From Megamerina dolium (Eukaryota; Arthropoda; Insecta; Diptera; Megamerinidae): DNA of 64,000 nucleotides. The notes under the pieces were generated by a model that saw only the letters and a list, made by a program, of their open reading frames with translations, was not told where the DNA came from and ran no database searches. Where the stretch lies: contig OY978530.1 in the NCBI GenBank assembly GCA_963854835.1, forward strand, positions 35,726,639 to 35,790,638. The letters are read 5' to 3'. A program made the position numbers and the translations under genes. Every line of letters starts with the position of its first letter. The stretch's first letter is position 1. Positions 61,790 to 64,000 of the stretch are shown here, piece after piece.

Positions 61790-62443
61790 AACGAAGTTCA
61801 TTGTAATGCATTTCTGAGTTACTGAACAATTTCTTATAATTATTAATTATTTTTATTCCAAAAAGCATATTTGGTGGAGAACTAATATGCGAACGTTTTT
61901 AAAAAACTCAGAAACCCCACAAATTAAAATGATTTTATGATTAATGCAGAGAGCGCGAGTGTGGGTATGTGTTTGTGAGAGCGGGAGTGAGATGGAAGGA
62001 GTACGAATATTTGTACTTTGATTAATTTTATAAAATTCATTAAGCAAAATGCTCAGCGAGTCGTTATGAATACAATGTGCAGTAACGATTTCTATAGTGC
62101 GTGTGGCTGTGTGTGTTGAGATTTTGCAATTACGAATATGAAATGTGTATTTATGTTTTTGACATTCTAAAAATAACTCTGCTTATTGCTGCTTAGTGGC
62201 GCTGTTGTTTTGTTTTTGTTTTTTGTTTTTTGTTATTCTTAAGATGTAACGATGTTGTATGCACTGTTTGTTTTTCTTGCTTTCTCTTGTTCTTAGTATT
62301 TTTTTTCTTTAGTCATCATTACTGCAGCTGCTGTTTTTCTGCCTTATGCTTGATTCTCGTACATCAACTTTAAAATAGTTTCACTAGAATTACTGTTATT
62401 TTTGAACATTATTCATATGTATATTATTCATAATAACTATAAC
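61790..62443. other. AT/GT-rich interval, nothing recognised
   Basis: Contains short T-rich and GTGTGTG-like stretches. No gene. Confidence 0.45.
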
Positions 62444-63748
62444 TAAAGGGTTATCCATTTTGCGGTTTCAAAAGTAAATGTGAATAAAACACATAAAATA
62501 TTTTTTAAAATGATATTTCTTTTTTATTATAAAGTTTGAACGTTGACATTATGTGTGAAATACTACATCATTTAAATGACCACCACGCGAATTGTTGCAA
62601 GCATCGATTCTTCTGAGGTAATTTTCGACCACTTTTTGACACATATTGGGCGGTATCTCAGCCATAACGTGACGAATGTTGGTTTTTAGGTGCTCAATAG
62701 TTAAAGGTTTATCTGCATAAACACGGTCTTTCGCGTAGCCCCACAAAAAAAGTCAAGCGGTGTCAAATCGCATGATCTTGGTGGCCACTTGATATCGCCA
62801 CGACGAGAAATTACGCGGCCAGAAAATTTCTCTTTCAATAAAGCCATATTCGCTCGAGTTGTGTGTCATGTGGCACGGTCTTGTTGATACCACATATTCT
62901 CTAAGTCGTATTCTTCAATAGCAGGCAAAAAAAGTCGGTTATCATATGACCATAACGCTCCGAATTGACGGTGACAGTCGTTCCATCGTCGTTTTCGAAG
63001 AAGTAAGGTCCAATCACACCTCCGGACCAAAGAGCGCACCAAGCAGTGAGTTCTTGTGGATGTAGTGGCCACTCTTCAATTACTTGAGGATTCTCAGAAC
63101 CCCAAATACGACAATTTTGTTTGTTAACATACCCACCGAGTGAGAAATGTGCTTCGTCGCTGAAGAAAATTTTGTTCGAAAAATCGCCGTCCACCGCCTG
63201 TTGTTCAAGCACCCATTCGACGTATCTACGACGTTGTGAATGGTCAGCTGGCTTTAGTTGTTGTGTGAGCTGGATTTTATATGGATGTAGGTGTAGATCC
63301 AAATGCAAAATACGCCATAATGTGCCGTAAGACAGTCCTAATTCCTGAGAACGACGAGGGATCGACACATTCGGGTCTTCGGCAACACTTTCACTTACAG
63401 CAGCGATATTTTCGGTGGTACGAGCGAAACGATGATGCACAGGCCTTACAATATCTGTAACCGATCCAGTCTCTTCATATTTCTTCACAATTTTGCCAAT
63501 TGCTTGCGTAGTAGGACGATTATGTAAACCATAATCTCCTCTTAAAGCACGATATGTGGCTGTGGCAGAATCACCATTTTTGTAGTAGGTTTTTACAATT
63601 TTAATGCGTTGTGCGATAGTTAAGCGATCCATTTTCGCAAATGTCAGACTTTGAACTGAAAAAGAAAGAAATTGTTTTAACAACTCAGTTTGACAGATGT
63701 CGAATTCTAGCCCTATACTTTTGAAACTGCGAAATGGATAACCCTTTA
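62444..63748 (-). mobile_element. DD41D-type Tc1/mariner transposon, copy C
   Basis: 1,301 bp flanked by TA; ends aagggttatccattttgcgg and complement of cgaaatggataaccctt. Same family as A and B; keeps full length between the last two catalytic Asp. Confidence 0.93.
62549..63632 (-). pseudogene. DD41D transposase, copy C (two frame changes, one stop)
   Basis: ATG at 63632 (MDRLTIAQRIKIVKTYYKNG). HTH and first-Asp region as in the other copies; after MITDFF a T7 run shifts the frame, then the second Asp lies in YQQDRAT followed by a TGA stop where Cys is expected, and ANMALLKEKFSGRVISRRGD, IKWPPRSCDLTPLD runs to the third Asp with 41 residues between the two Asp. A T7 run after it shifts frame again (8 would be in frame). 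The C-terminus reads WGYAKDRVYADKPLTIEHLK. Confidence 0.92.
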
Positions 63749-63789
63749 TAATACAATTCTAAATAAATTTTTTTTTTATAATACAATTC

Positions 63790-64000
63790 TACTACAATAG
63801 TAATAATAGTTATTACCTCACTGTCTAGAACATTACGTCTCCATCCAGCAACAACTGGACAATTGCACAGAATGTTTTCAGATGTTTCGTGTTTCTCTTG
63901 ACAGAGTCCACAGGAATTATTTTCTACCAGTATTATTTTTCACATAGTAATTGAGTCTACAGCGACCTGTTAGTAGCTCAGTGTACACTTTGATATTTTC
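63790..64000 (-). pseudogene. LINE ORF2 C-terminal zinc region, truncated by the window end
   Basis: On the minus strand, shifting frames give LLTGRCRLNYYVKN, NNSCGLCQEKHETSENILCN and CPVVAGWRRNVLDSEVIT. The TGxxxLNxHL..CxxCxxxxET..HILCxCP pattern is the region after RNase H in I/LOA-type LINE ORF2. The element continues beyond the right edge of the window. Confidence 0.6.

Overview
This window looks like repeat-dominated, AT-rich nuclear DNA from an insect, most likely a higher fly (Diptera). The evidence is indirect: roo-like BEL/Pao elements, Ty3/gypsy elements, R1-, LOA- and other LINE-type elements with RNase H, mariner and DD41D-type Tc1/mariner transposons, a tRNA-derived SINE, and very long (AT)n tracts. 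I found no convincing host gene, rRNA, functional tRNA, CRISPR array or operon. Nearly every recognisable protein fragment belongs to a transposable element, and most are broken by stops, frameshifts or nested insertions.

Layout. 0-9 kb: LINE fragments on the minus strand, then two related ~1.3 kb blocks (about 2.2-3.5 kb and 5.2-6.5 kb) that are inverted and circularly permuted relative to each other; the second leads into a decayed gypsy element with a SINE in its gag. 9-13.5 kb: an R1-like LINE carrying a fragment of a second LINE and a SINE with a 9-bp target duplication. 14-16 kb: a LINE of a family with a (TAAG)n tail. 16-20.6 kb: pieces of two gypsy elements (one with a primer-binding site) and a roo-like gag-protease. 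20.6-26.2 kb: a nearly full-length LOA-like LINE interrupted by a 344-bp solo-LTR-like insert with a CGCG duplication, followed by an inverted SINE. 26.5-36 kb: tandem repeats, a mariner, a third SINE and a DD41D transposon. 36-39 kb: a LOA-like LINE on the minus strand. 41-46 kb: a roo-like BEL/Pao element and an unidentified GC-richer open frame. 46.5-51.3 kb: a minus-strand gypsy element with a pol frame broken by one stop, then a second gypsy fragment. 51.3-64 kb: LINE fragments, two more DD41D copies plus an internal fragment, and a BEL/Pao element with an uninterrupted 1,744-residue Gag-Pol frame.

The youngest-looking items are the three DD41D copies, the BEL/Pao Gag-Pol and the minus-strand gypsy pol. 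Long (AT)n tracts lie at many boundaries between unrelated elements, so they may be insertion hot spots, recombination points or assembly joins. The genes do not form a pathway; the window is layered transposition. The most unusual structures are the circularly permuted inverted duplication, the five-copy SINE family and the homopolymer-length differences at the transposase catalytic site. Family names come from motif recognition without database searches, and most element ends are approximate.
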